A stretch of 36,520 nucleotides of DNA. Origin: Candidatus Ghiorseimicrobium undicola (GTDB taxonomy: Bacteria; Omnitrophota; Gorgyraeia; Ghiorseimicrobiales; Ghiorseimicrobiaceae). Below are positions 23,820 to 30,174 of the stretch, one piece after another. The notes under the pieces are model-generated. The model was not told the origin of the DNA and did no database searches. It saw only the letters and a list, made by a program, of their open reading frames with translations. Made by a program: the position numbers and the translations under genes. How positions within the stretch are numbered: position 1 is the stretch's first letter; each line of letters opens with the position of its first letter. Where the stretch lies: NCBI GenBank assembly GCA_002796125.1, contig PCWA01000016.1, positions 1 through 36,520 on the forward strand, read 5' to 3'.

Positions 23820-24161
23820 ATAATGAGTACATCCGCCATAGGCGAATAAGCGCGAATTATCTCCTCGCTTAAGCAAGGGGTAAATTCTCTCCGAGAATTT
23901 TTCAATGTTTATGAAGCGGAACAAAAATAAGTTTTTAAAAACCGGGCAAAAATACGCCTGTCTTAAGCGCAAAATAGCGAAAGCAGAAAAACAGATAATA
24001 CGGAATTATCCGCTTTTTCTCTTTAAATGCTGACTATTCGGGAGCTGACCAGAAATTGAATTCCCAGAAACACCCTGAAAGGATACAAGCAATAACGTTG
24101 AACCAACTGTAGAATTTGTACCGCTAACTAATATTATAAAGTAAAATATAAAAAAGGCAAG
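23820..24161. other. Gene-poor stretch with one long imperfect hairpin
   Basis: No convincing coding frame. A hairpin with arms at about 23985-23999 and 24005-24020 (AGAAAAA and GATAAT blocks pairing with ATTATC and TTTTTCT, four- to five-base loop) lies about 140 bases downstream of the phosphatase gene and could end its transcript. I found no riboswitch pattern that I recognise in the remainder. Confidence 0.45.
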
Positions 24162-24680
24162 CTATTTTCTGAAAAATTTCAGGATATTGAACAGAAAACA
24201 GCTTTTGCGGGTTTTATTGAGCTTGCGCAGAAAATCCTCCTGCGCGGCATTGATATGCGCTGAAGGCCGCCTCTCTCTTACAATGGCAAGCGCCCTATCC
24301 GCGGATATACCGCGCTTGCGCATATAATAGGCGGCTAAAAAGGTGCTGGTCCGGCCGTGGCCGTTTTTGCAGTGGACATAGGCCTTGATGCCGTGCTCCA
24401 CTAAATTATCCAGGGATTTTAAGGCAACATCCAAAAGCTCATAAGGCGGGGCCATATCCTCTTCCCAGGGAAACCAGAAGAAATATTTAACGCCCTGGGG
24501 ATTATCCAGCCTTTCGGCCTCCAGAGATATATCGGCGCTTATGCCCTTGGATAATAACTCTTTCTCAAAATGCGTCTGGCAGCACATATTATTGCCGGCG
24601 AACAAAAATTCCTCTATTTTATTATAACTCATCGCCGTGTGCGCGTGCTCCATTTTTCTGATTTCTTCGGGGGTAGGCAT
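24162..24680 (-). CDS. Dual-specificity / tyrosine-type protein phosphatase
   Basis: A 172-residue cysteine phosphatase. AYVHCKNGHGRTSTFLAAYY carries the HCxxGxxRT signature (CX5R) with the nucleophile Cys and the phosphate-binding Arg; upstream, FFWFPWEEDMAP is in the position of the general-acid loop. C-terminally MRKRGISADRALAIVRERRP matches dual-specificity phosphatase helices. Substrates could be phosphoproteins, phosphoinositides or other phosphoesters. I start at ATG 24678-24680; a TTG six codons earlier is possible. No Shine-Dalgarno site is visible, and a -10 box lies six bases upstream, so the transcript may be leaderless. Confidence 0.85.
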   Translation of the reverse strand: MPTPEEIRKMEHAHTAMSYNKIEEFLFAGNNMCCQTHFEKELLSKGISADISLEAERLDNPQGVKYFFWFPWEEDMAPPYELLDVALKSLDNLVEHGIKAYVHCKNGHGRTSTFLAAYYMRKRGISADRALAIVRERRPSAHINAAQEDFLRKLNKTRKSCFLFNILKFFRK

Positions 24681-24686
24681 AATTTT

Positions 24687-24714
24687 ATAATACCACAAAA
24701 GGCAAATATTGCAA
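24687..24714 (-). promoter_or_regulatory. Promoter for a probably leaderless phosphatase mRNA
   Basis: TTGCAA (24709-24714), 16 bases, then TATTAT (24687-24692) on the minus strand, followed after six bases by the ATG at 24680. Transcription would start at or one base from the start codon. The arrangement mirrors the radical SAM gene at 21797. Confidence 0.5.
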
Positions 24715-24737
24715 ATTTTTACCGGTTATCGGTTATA

Positions 24738-24801
24738 AAAAATGGGGCGTCTCAAAAAAGGACACACAACTCAAGTTGAGCATCCCAAAGTGACACGCCC
24801 C
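24738..24801 (-). terminator. Long-stem terminator or REP-like hairpin after the PEP-CTERM gene
   Basis: GGGGCGT (24744-24750) and ACGCCCC (24795-24801) pair, continued by a short GA/TC pair after a mismatch; an inner 11-base palindrome CTCAACTTGAG sits in the loop. On the minus strand the stem is followed by ATTTTTT, so it can end the PEP-CTERM transcript. The loop carries near-duplicate GGACAC/GTGACAC segments, which also suggests a mobile-element-derived repeat. Confidence 0.65.
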
Positions 24802-24880
24802 TAAAAACCAAAAAACATTGTCGCCGGCTCAAGAGCCGTACTCCGAGGGAGACTTAAGGGATAATCAAAGTCTCCACTCT
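24802..24880 (-). other. Structured 3' untranslated region of the PEP-CTERM gene
   Basis: Between the stop codon and the terminator the transcript can form a stem GAGACTT/AAGTCTC and a second GC-rich stem around GGCTCTTGAGCC. No coding frame is apparent. It may be part of the same repeat as the terminator hairpin or a small RNA made from the 3' end. Confidence 0.4.
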
Positions 24881-25441
24881 TCAGGCTTTCAGACTTTTTG
24901 TCCTACACTTTTTTCTTTTAATTAATCCTGCCGCTATTCCACCTATGCCGAAAAGCAACATCGTTGACGGTTCGGGAGTTGCGCCGGAATATTCTGCGAT
25001 ACCTGAATAATTGTTCCAGCTTTCATGAGAGAAATTCGGAAAGTCATTCCACGCACCGTTTGGGCCCCAATTCATTGCAACGTAATGTTCGCTACCTTGA
25101 GAATTACTAGGTTCACCGGCTGGCCAGTTAGTATATGTTACGGGCTCCCCGCTTGACCAAACAAAAGTGCCTTCAGTTGCGATATCGTTAAATCCTATCC
25201 AATATCGGGGGGTGCTGCCAAAATTCTGGAGTAACCATGTTTGTTCATCCTGGTCATTTATAGTTACAAGATGCCCACCCAAAACCTGCGAAGCAGTCTC
25301 TGATTCTGTCCAATTTCCACTAACAACATCGTACCAGTGATCAGTGGCGGAATTATAAATTGGTAATGCAAATGATTGTTGAGAGTTTAATAATAGCGCG
25401 CATACGAAAACAATTATAGATAATATAGGCATTTTTTTCAA
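24881..25441 (-). CDS. PEP-CTERM sorted protein with C-type lectin domain
   Basis: A 186-residue exported protein. Residues 1-25 are a signal peptide (PILSIIVFVCALLLNSQQ, ending FALP). Residues about 35-150 are a C-type lectin-like domain: HWYDVVSGNWTESETASQVL, GGHLVTINDQDEQTWL, YWIGFNDIATEGTFVW, NWPAGEPSN and GAWNDFPN, with the Trp-Ile-Gly and Trp-Asn-Asp landmarks. The C-terminus TPEPSTMLLFGIGGIAAG followed by KRKK is a PEP-CTERM sorting signal: PEP motif, transmembrane helix and basic tail, recognised by exosortase, which is not in the window. The product is probably exported and processed, perhaps into extracellular matrix. The TTG start has a GGGGG-type ribosome site; ATG three codons in is the alternative. 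A sigma-54 promoter lies upstream. Confidence 0.9.
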   Translation of the reverse strand: MKKMPILSIIVFVCALLLNSQQSFALPIYNSATDHWYDVVSGNWTESETASQVLGGHLVTINDQDEQTWLLQNFGSTPRYWIGFNDIATEGTFVWSSGEPVTYTNWPAGEPSNSQGSEHYVAMNWGPNGAWNDFPNFSHESWNNYSGIAEYSGATPEPSTMLLFGIGGIAAGLIKRKKCRTKSLKA

Positions 25442-25507
25442 AACTTCCCCCTTTTGTTCCTTATCGTTATAGTTATATTAGTATTTAAGATGGTAATATT
25501 AATATAT

Positions 25508-25525
25508 AAGCAATTTCTATGCCAA
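25508..25525 (-). promoter_or_regulatory. Sigma-54 (-24/-12) promoter for the PEP-CTERM gene
   Basis: The minus-strand sequence TTGGCATAGAAATTGCTT matches the sigma-54 consensus TGGCAC-N5-TTGCW: GG and GC are exactly 12 bases apart, and flanking T, CA, TT and T also match. The transcription start would be near 25498, giving a leader of about 57 bases. Sigma-54 with a PrsK/PrsR-type activator has been linked to PEP-CTERM genes in other bacteria. Confidence 0.75.
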
Positions 25526-25757
25526 CGGGCGATTTCATTACTTAATAATGTAATTTATATATGATTTGCGTAGTTATATATATGACAAACTATGACATCT
25601 ATATTAAATATGTCTATTAGAATAAACATATGTTAATTTTAATCTACACACGCGTAAGCCTTATAACTCAACCTGAATACGTGATTAAAGCCGGGCTCAG
25701 GCTTGCGTTATATTATCATGAAAATTAAATATTGGAAATCCTGACTACGCTTAGGCT

Positions 25758-25788
25758 AAAAAAAACAGCCCTGATTACGCATCAGGGC
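25758..25788 (-). terminator. Intrinsic terminator after the Spy-like gene
   Basis: GCCCTGAT and ATCAGGGC pair over eight bases around a five-base loop; on the minus strand a TG and a run of eight T residues follow. It lies about 30 bases downstream of the Spy-like gene and closes the sigma-factor unit. Confidence 0.92.
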
Positions 25789-25817
25789 CGCTTAAGATCA
25801 AAAATATGTTTAGTGAT

Positions 25818-26342
25818 TTACCTCTGCCAGAATCTGGGCTTATCACCATCTCTGCGATGTTTCTGCTCCATCCTTTTCTCTATCTTCTGGCGCATCTTTG
25901 CCTGTAATTTCTCAAACTGCTCCGGAGTAAGCGTGGACTTCATGGAAATTATCTTATTTACCCTGTTTCTTAGCTTTTCTCCCGTAAGCCGTTCGATATC
26001 GCTTATTATCGTATACACCTTGGCTGTATCAAGTTCCGCCTTCTCAAGCTCATTCTTGAGCTCATCCCTCTTTGCGCGCAGTTTTTCAGTCAGCTCGATG
26101 TTCTTCGCCTTAAATTCTTCGCGGTCAGCCTTCAGCTTGGCTTCCTGCTCAGGCGTCAGGCCCAGCTCTTCTTTAAGCTGTTCTAATTTCTCTCCTTTAT
26201 CGCCGTATCCTCCACCGGACGCTCCTTCATCGTATCCTCTCCCGGGCCTTCGCTCGTTATAGGGAGCCGCGTATAATGCTGAGCTTAAGAAGAATACTAA
26301 CGCTATTGCCAACCACGCCGCTTTTCTAAAATTTGTTTTCAT
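25818..26342 (-). CDS. Spy/CpxP-like periplasmic protein
   Basis: A 174-residue exported protein: signal peptide (AAWLAIALVFFLSSALYAA) followed by a Gly-rich stretch and a long charged helical region with two LTPEQ-type motifs (LGLTPEQEAKLKADREEF and STLTPEQFEKLQAKMRQ), the LTxxQ signature of Spy/CpxP/zinc-resistance proteins. Such proteins are periplasmic chaperones or stress sensors that form cradle-like helical dimers. The C-terminus is basic and His/Arg-rich (KHRRDGDKPRFWQR). I start at ATG 26340-26342, with a GGGGGTGAG ribosome site; the open frame runs three codons further to GTG. It lies downstream of an ECF sigma/anti-sigma pair and has a matching promoter, so it is very likely a target of that sigma factor. 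Confidence 0.87.
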   Translation of the reverse strand: MKTNFRKAAWLAIALVFFLSSALYAAPYNERRPGRGYDEGASGGGYGDKGEKLEQLKEELGLTPEQEAKLKADREEFKAKNIELTEKLRAKRDELKNELEKAELDTAKVYTIISDIERLTGEKLRNRVNKIISMKSTLTPEQFEKLQAKMRQKIEKRMEQKHRRDGDKPRFWQR

Positions 26343-26365
26343 ATCACTCACCCCCTTCTAACACT

Positions 26366-26394
26366 TTAGACAGAATAAAACGTAAAAAAGTTCC
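26366..26394 (-). promoter_or_regulatory. ECF-type promoter for the Spy-like gene
   Basis: GGAACTT (26388-26394), 16 bases, GTCTAA (26366-26371) on the minus strand. The -35 element begins directly after the anti-sigma stop codon (26395-26397). The same two elements at the same spacing precede the sigma gene at 27447-27475. The leader to the ATG is about 17 bases. Confidence 0.87.
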
Positions 26395-26880
26395 CTAAGA
26401 CAAAAAATACTCCTCAATGCTGGTACCCAGCCCATTAGCATTTATGGCATCGCCATTATTATCAATTATAAATTCGGACTGCTCCGCGATATAACTGTCC
26501 AATCCGCCGTTATTTTTAAGCGGCGAGCTTAAAAGAACAGCGATAACCACTACCGCCGCCAAAACAGGCACAAGATAGGCCGGTTTTAACGCCCTCAAAA
26601 TAATTAAAATCCTATCAGCTATTGAAATTCCTTCCGTCAAAGGAAATTTTTCCACGCCTGGCGCTATGCCGTCCTTAATATTTTGCCACAGATATTCCGG
26701 GGGATGATATTTTTCCACCGCTTTAAAAGGAGCGATGATTTTTTCTCTTAGTTGCGCCTCAAGGCCGGCACACTTCCGGCAGGCGCTAAGATGCTCTTTA
26801 ATCAAAAGGCGCGTCTTTTCATCCAGCTCATTATCGATGTAATCCGTCTTAAGCAATTCCTCTATTCTTCCGCAGTTCAT
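26395..26880 (-). CDS. Anti-sigma factor with zinc-finger (zf-HC2) and one transmembrane helix
   Basis: A 161-residue membrane protein. The N-terminal domain has Cys3, then HLSACRKC (His30, Cys34, Cys37), the ZAS/zf-HC2 zinc-binding pattern of ECF anti-sigma factors. A single transmembrane segment (YLVPVLAAVVVIAVLLSS) lies around residues 95-115, and the C-terminal 45 residues face the periplasm. Such proteins hold the ECF sigma factor at the membrane until a signal. I chose ATG 26878-26880 with an AAGGGG site eight bases upstream; the open frame begins three codons earlier at a GTG that overlaps the sigma stop codon. It sits directly behind the sigma gene, which supports the pairing. Confidence 0.9.
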   Translation of the reverse strand: MNCGRIEELLKTDYIDNELDEKTRLLIKEHLSACRKCAGLEAQLREKIIAPFKAVEKYHPPEYLWQNIKDGIAPGVEKFPLTEGISIADRILIILRALKPAYLVPVLAAVVVIAVLLSSPLKNNGGLDSYIAEQSEFIIDNNGDAINANGLGTSIEEYFLS

Positions 26881-26885
26881 CGCGC

Positions 26886-27431
26886 TCACCCCTTTTTGTT
26901 CAAATTTATCAGCCGCTCCCTGGCCCTTTTTAATCTTGTGCGCACGGTATTAATTTTAATCTTTAACGCGGCGGCAATCTCTTTGTAATCCATCCCTTCT
27001 ATCTCGCGGAGCACAATGCAGGCGCGCTGTTCACTGCTTAGGGCATCCAAGAGCCGCCGGAGCTTATCTTTTTTTGCCTGGCTGTCCAAATTATCTTTCG
27101 CTTCTTCCTTTGCAGCCGCCGTTTTTAAAGTTATATCATAATCCGCGCGCCGGTTTAGATGCCTGCCTGATGCTTTTTTATGGTTTAACGCCGTATTTAC
27201 GGCAATTCTGTAAATCCATGTTTTCAAAGAAGAAAGGAAATTAAAACCGCCCAGGTTATTGTATATTTTTATAAATACATCCTGCGTTACTTCGTCGGCG
27301 TCTTCCGCGCTCGCGGTTATATGGCGTGCCACATTATAGACAAAGGCCGATGTTTTGCGGTATATTTCCTCAAAAGCCGCCATATCACCGCCTGCCGCCT
27401 TAACGATGGTATCTTTTTCTATATCCTGCAT
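26886..27431 (-). CDS. ECF-type RNA polymerase sigma factor
   Basis: A 181-residue group IV sigma factor. Region 2 spans about residues 20-90 (DMAAFEEIYRKTSAFVYNVA; DADEVTQDVFIKIYNNL; LKTWIYRIAVNTALNHKK) and region 4 spans about 125-175 (LDALSSEQRACIVLREIEG; MDYKEIAAALKIKINTVRTR; LKRARERLI), the helix-turn-helix that reads the -35 element. The linker is short and charged. It is followed by its anti-sigma factor and, further on, a Spy-like protein. Its own promoter, GGAACTT-N16-GTCTAA, recurs before that target gene, which implies autoregulation. Probably an envelope-stress sigma factor of the RpoE type. Confidence 0.95.
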   Translation of the reverse strand: MQDIEKDTIVKAAGGDMAAFEEIYRKTSAFVYNVARHITASAEDADEVTQDVFIKIYNNLGGFNFLSSLKTWIYRIAVNTALNHKKASGRHLNRRADYDITLKTAAAKEEAKDNLDSQAKKDKLRRLLDALSSEQRACIVLREIEGMDYKEIAAALKIKINTVRTRLKRARERLINLNKKG

Positions 27432-27446
27432 TCTTTCCTCTATTAT

Positions 27447-27475
27447 TTAGACAACTTAAGCGCGGGAAAAGTTCC
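27447..27475 (-). promoter_or_regulatory. ECF-type autoregulated promoter of the sigma gene
   Basis: GGAACTT (27469-27475), 16 bases, GTCTAA (27447-27452) on the minus strand, about 15 bases before the ATG at 27431. It is identical in both elements and spacing to the promoter at 26366-26394 and close to the E. coli sigma-E consensus. Confidence 0.9.
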
Positions 27476-27478
27476 CGT

Positions 27479-27862
27479 TTAAAAATAGCCAAAAAAAGTC
27501 AAAACCGCGCCAAGAATAAATGCCCCGATGGAATGAATAACCGGCAGATTTTTATTTTTCAGGTATGCCTGCATGAACCTGGCTGCCGAATCCGGGAAAA
27601 TGATTATCCATGCGCCTTTGATAAATCCTGCCCAGCCGATAAGTGTTACCATCAGCCTCCAGTCAGATACCCATAAATTATGGGTCTGTATGATTACAAT
27701 TCCAATCACCAGCGCGAGCGCGCCGCCGTAAAAGGTAAAGGTGGAATTACCGGCGAAATCTTCAATTATCCGGCGAAAGACCTTGCGGTTAAACAAAAGG
27801 CCCATCCCCATAACTAAGTAAGACAGGCCGAAAATCCTGGCGATAAATACCGAAGTATCCAT
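27479..27862 (-). CDS. Small integral membrane protein, function unknown
   Basis: A 127-residue protein with four likely transmembrane helices: FIARIFGLSYLVMGMGLLF, FYGGALALVIGIVIIQ, LMVTLIGWAGFIKGAWIII and IGAFILGAVLTFFGYF. No family is recognised with confidence. The ATG at 27860-27862 has an ideal GGAGG site four bases upstream; the 14-codon extension of the open frame is not needed. A promoter with TTGAAA, 16 bases, TATAAT lies just upstream, and the terminator at 27939-27970 separates it from the plus-strand HTH gene. It ends three bases before the ECF promoter element of the sigma gene, so readthrough could reach the sigma unit, but no functional link is proven. Confidence 0.75.
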   Translation of the reverse strand: MDTSVFIARIFGLSYLVMGMGLLFNRKVFRRIIEDFAGNSTFTFYGGALALVIGIVIIQTHNLWVSDWRLMVTLIGWAGFIKGAWIIIFPDSAARFMQAYLKNKNLPVIHSIGAFILGAVLTFFGYF

Positions 27863-27881
27863 ATGCCCTCCTTTTTGTTTT

Positions 27882-27909
27882 ATTATAGCAAGCCGGTATG
27901 ACATTTCAA
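27882..27909 (-). promoter_or_regulatory. Sigma-70 promoter for the small membrane protein gene
   Basis: TTGAAA (27904-27909), 16 bases, TATAAT (27882-27887) on the minus strand, about 20 bases before the start codon, with an ideal ribosome site between. Confidence 0.65.
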
Positions 27910-27938
27910 CCTAAAACCTATATAAAACCTATACAACA

Positions 27939-27970
27939 AAAAAGCCCATCAAAAGATGATGGGCTTTTTA
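27939..27970. terminator. Bidirectional intrinsic terminator at the strand switch
   Basis: AGCCCATC (27943-27950) and GATGGGCT (27958-27965) pair around a seven-base loop with A-tract on one side and T-tract on the other. It marks the boundary between the minus-strand envelope genes and the plus-strand HTH gene at the edge of the island. Confidence 0.85.
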
Positions 27971-27992
27971 TGAAAGCTCCCCGCACTGGCTC

Positions 27993-28349
27993 ATGGAGAC
28001 CGTCTTCAAGGTGACCTTCCAGCTACCCTCAAGACTGCCTAAGCCCCCGAAGCCTCGTCCAACCTACCAGAACCCTATCTTTAGGGCCAAGGAATACGCC
28101 CGGATGATCGAAACCGGCCAAGCCAAGAACGAAAGCGACCTTGCCCGAAAGATTGGCGTTTCCCGAGTCCGGGTGTGCCAGTATGTCCGGCTATTGAGCC
28201 TTGACGCCTCGATTGTTAAGGCGCTTGAGCAGTTAGGCGATCCACTGGCAGAGCGGGTAATCACCGAACGCCGTTTGAGACCTTATTTGCGGAAAACTAC
28301 CAAAGAACAAAAAGAAATCCTCAAACTGCTTGACCATTTCGCAACGTAA
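27993..28349 (+). CDS. ParB/KorB-like helix-turn-helix protein
   Basis: A 118-residue protein, the only plus-strand gene here. It starts with a Pro/Lys-rich arm (LPKPPKPRPTYQNP) and then ESDLARKIGVSRVRVCQYVR (residues about 48-67), a helix-turn-helix of the ParB/KorB kind, followed by LLSLDASIVKALEQL and a charged C-terminus. No ParB N-terminal nuclease-like domain is present. Codon use is more GC-rich than in the neighbours, suggesting transfer. Similar short proteins may precede site-specific recombinase genes, but none is present here. No ribosome site is seen before the ATG. It ends five bases from the convergent end of the three-Cys gene. Confidence 0.75.
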   Translation: METVFKVTFQLPSRLPKPPKPRPTYQNPIFRAKEYARMIETGQAKNESDLARKIGVSRVRVCQYVRLLSLDASIVKALEQLGDPLAERVITERRLRPYLRKTTKEQKEILKLLDHFAT

Positions 28350-28354
28350 GATGC

Positions 28355-29128
28355 TTAGCTTTGAGTGCCTTGTTTAATGTGGTAATCTACGTTATGTTTT
28401 TTGCAGAATTTAATCACTGATAGAGTGAGGCTATTATAAAATTCCTTCGTATATTTAAATTCAGATGACTTCACGCTATAATTTAGCCTCCCGAATATTA
28501 TTTTATCTACAAACGATACAGCCTCTAATATCTCCAGTAAATCTTGCTTTATCAGGTTCGGAGTAGGATAGGGCTCCATGCTCACCCATGTCTTAAAACC
28601 CTTTTCATGCAAATATTCAAGCGATCGGATTCTATTCTGAAAAGGAGCCGAGTTAGGCTCAAAATCCTTCCTAAATTCATCGTCTAATGAAACCAGCGTA
28701 ATGCCATATTCATTATTCGTGCTAAAACCATTTCTCTTGCCGAGCTCTTTAGGAAATATGCCTTTTGTCAAAATAGTGCAACGAATCTTATTCAGATTAA
28801 GTTTATCAATTATCTTCAAGCTCAAATCGCAAACTTGCTCTTGGTTATACATAAAGGGATCAGTTGAAAAACAAAGATGAACATACTTGATCTTGCTTTT
28901 ATATTTCGGAATTTCTTTGTCTAAAAGCTCAAGAGCATTTGAAACTATTTTCGGCTTGCACCAATCATCGTAGTTTTTTACAATTCCGCATCGCTTCTTT
29001 AACATGTAGGCATAGCAAGGATATTTGCATCCATGCGAACATCCCTCAACATGATTCAAGCAAAAATCGGCGTATTCTACACCACTCTGGTAAAGCAATG
29101 TTTTTCTCTCGATATATTGTATGCTCAT
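28355..29128 (-). CDS. Three-Cys-motif radical-SAM-like protein, partner of TcmP
   Basis: A 257-residue protein. VEGCSHGCKYPCYAYM contains three cysteines (30, 34 and 38) in a CxxxCxxxC pattern, one residue longer than the classical radical SAM CxxxCxxC, embedded in a CxxGCxxxCYA context like the phage Gp37/Gp68 (DUF5131) and spore-photoproduct-lyase-like families. HLCFSTDPFMYNQEQ, TILTKGIFPKELG, GITLVSLDDEFRKDFEPNSA, FKTWVSMEPYPTPNL and IIFGRLNYS fit a radical SAM TIM-barrel. It overlaps tcmP by four bases (ATGA), so the two are translationally coupled. Radical chemistry on nucleic acid is a reasonable guess from the homology, but nothing shows the reaction; the function is unknown. Confidence 0.8.
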   Translation of the reverse strand: MSIQYIERKTLLYQSGVEYADFCLNHVEGCSHGCKYPCYAYMLKKRCGIVKNYDDWCKPKIVSNALELLDKEIPKYKSKIKYVHLCFSTDPFMYNQEQVCDLSLKIIDKLNLNKIRCTILTKGIFPKELGKRNGFSTNNEYGITLVSLDDEFRKDFEPNSAPFQNRIRSLEYLHEKGFKTWVSMEPYPTPNLIKQDLLEILEAVSFVDKIIFGRLNYSVKSSEFKYTKEFYNSLTLSVIKFCKKHNVDYHIKQGTQS

Positions 29129-30174
29129 ATTATATTAAACCGATCGCTTTCATTAAACGACCTGCTTCTTGGCCTTGGGTTTATTCTGCTTAATTTTTTA
29201 TCTTTTTCAAGAGCAATCAAAGCATTTTTAAAATCTTGAATTTTTAATAAATGTTTTCCAGCCAACATCTTTTCAAGAACATCATCAAGTGATACATTTT
29301 TGCATCCGGAAAAATCATTATACACTGCACTGGAAATATCTTGATTAAAAAACAGGGTGTTTCTATCTGGCTCGCCCTCGACAAGGTGATCCTTCATCTT
29401 CTCAAGGCCCCTACGATTACGAGTGGCAAAAATCAAGTAGTAAATGTGCGCCTTTTTAGAATTTTTTAGATTCTTCACCGCATAATACTTAAAACCAAGG
29501 GCTTTGAGTCCTTGCAAATAAATATCGAGATATTTATCTCTCGCCATAGCAGAAGAAATCGTTCCTTTCTTTCGCTCGCCATATATTGGCTTCCATGCTT
29601 CCGAGCCGAATATCTTATTTAATTTAAGTTCCGTCTCAGCATCTACATTTTTTCCATCTTCAAGAGGCATATATCTATTGATTGCCATCCCGAAAGGGAA
29701 ATTGATAAACAATTCTGCTTTATTCTTTTGTGCAATCTTTACAATAGTATCCCAATACAGATCCCCTGCTTGAGGGTCTAACAAAGCAATAAAAGGAGCA
29801 TTGCTTTCGATCTCTTGAAGCACATCGTTAATTTTTACATTACAATCACCCTGAAATATTTTTATCGATAGATTCGGATATTCTGTTTTTAGGCACTCTA
29901 ACTCTTGAGCTTTTTCTTGGTCAAGTTCAATAAAGAAATATTTGGTAAATGGCGGTTTTATATTCAAAGCAATTGTCGCTGAGCCATTAACTATATTTGG
30001 TGCTCCTTTGCTTTTACAATAACCGGTGCCTGCAAACCCATCTATGAAATAGTAAACTTTATACCATTTTGAGTAGGTTATAATGTTTGAGTAAGCACTC
30101 AAGTAGCGTTGGATGCACTGCAGTTTTATTTTAGAATGTTTGACTATATCCAAACCGAATATCTTTTTTGTCAT
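29125..30174 (-). CDS. tcmP: Three-Cys-motif partner protein TcmP, methyltransferase-like fold
   Basis: A 349-residue protein whose N-terminal 150 residues match TcmP: YYFIDGFAGTGYC at 41-53, YFFIELDQEKAQELECLK at 79-96, FQGDCN near 107-112 and ALLDPQAGDLYW near 130-141. These resemble motifs I, II, III and IV of a class I SAM-dependent methyltransferase, so a methyltransferase-like fold is likely; catalysis is unproven. TcmP is defined by its association with a three-Cys-motif protein, present immediately downstream here with a four-base overlap. Its start has no Shine-Dalgarno site of its own; a 10-codon ORF with a strong site ends in the overlapping ATGA. It lies directly behind the Res/Mod genes, so a role in defence or DNA/RNA modification is inferred. 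Confidence 0.8.
   Translation of the reverse strand: MTKKIFGLDIVKHSKIKLQCIQRYLSAYSNIITYSKWYKVYYFIDGFAGTGYCKSKGAPNIVNGSATIALNIKPPFTKYFFIELDQEKAQELECLKTEYPNLSIKIFQGDCNVKINDVLQEIESNAPFIALLDPQAGDLYWDTIVKIAQKNKAELFINFPFGMAINRYMPLEDGKNVDAETELKLNKIFGSEAWKPIYGERKKGTISSAMARDKYLDIYLQGLKALGFKYYAVKNLKNSKKAHIYYLIFATRNRRGLEKMKDHLVEGEPDRNTLFFNQDISSAVYNDFSGCKNVSLDDVLEKMLAGKHLLKIQDFKNALIALEKDKKLSRINPRPRSRSFNESDRFNII

Larger units (their letters stand above)
25442..25817. other. AT-rich gene-free stretch holding a sigma-54 site and a terminator
   Basis: No coding frame is convincing. On the minus strand it holds a consensus sigma-54 promoter (25508-25525), an AT-rich upstream stretch with a GACAT...ATGTC imperfect palindrome around 25590-25610 that could be an activator site, and at its far end the terminator of the next gene (25758-25788). 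Confidence 0.6.

Noticed and set aside
23820-23972. A 51-residue upstream extension of the glycosyltransferase from a TTG
   Set aside because: The family N-terminus starts at MKKILLISF; the extension has no family-like sequence and no good ribosome site.
23985-24020. The long hairpin as a clear intrinsic terminator of the phosphatase gene
   Set aside because: Its T-tract is inside the stem rather than after it and the hairpin is far from the gene, so I list it only as a hairpin in a gene-poor region.
25526-25740. A possible c-di-GMP riboswitch before the PEP-CTERM gene
   Set aside because: I could not find the conserved GEMM core elements; only AT-rich sequence and a palindrome are visible.
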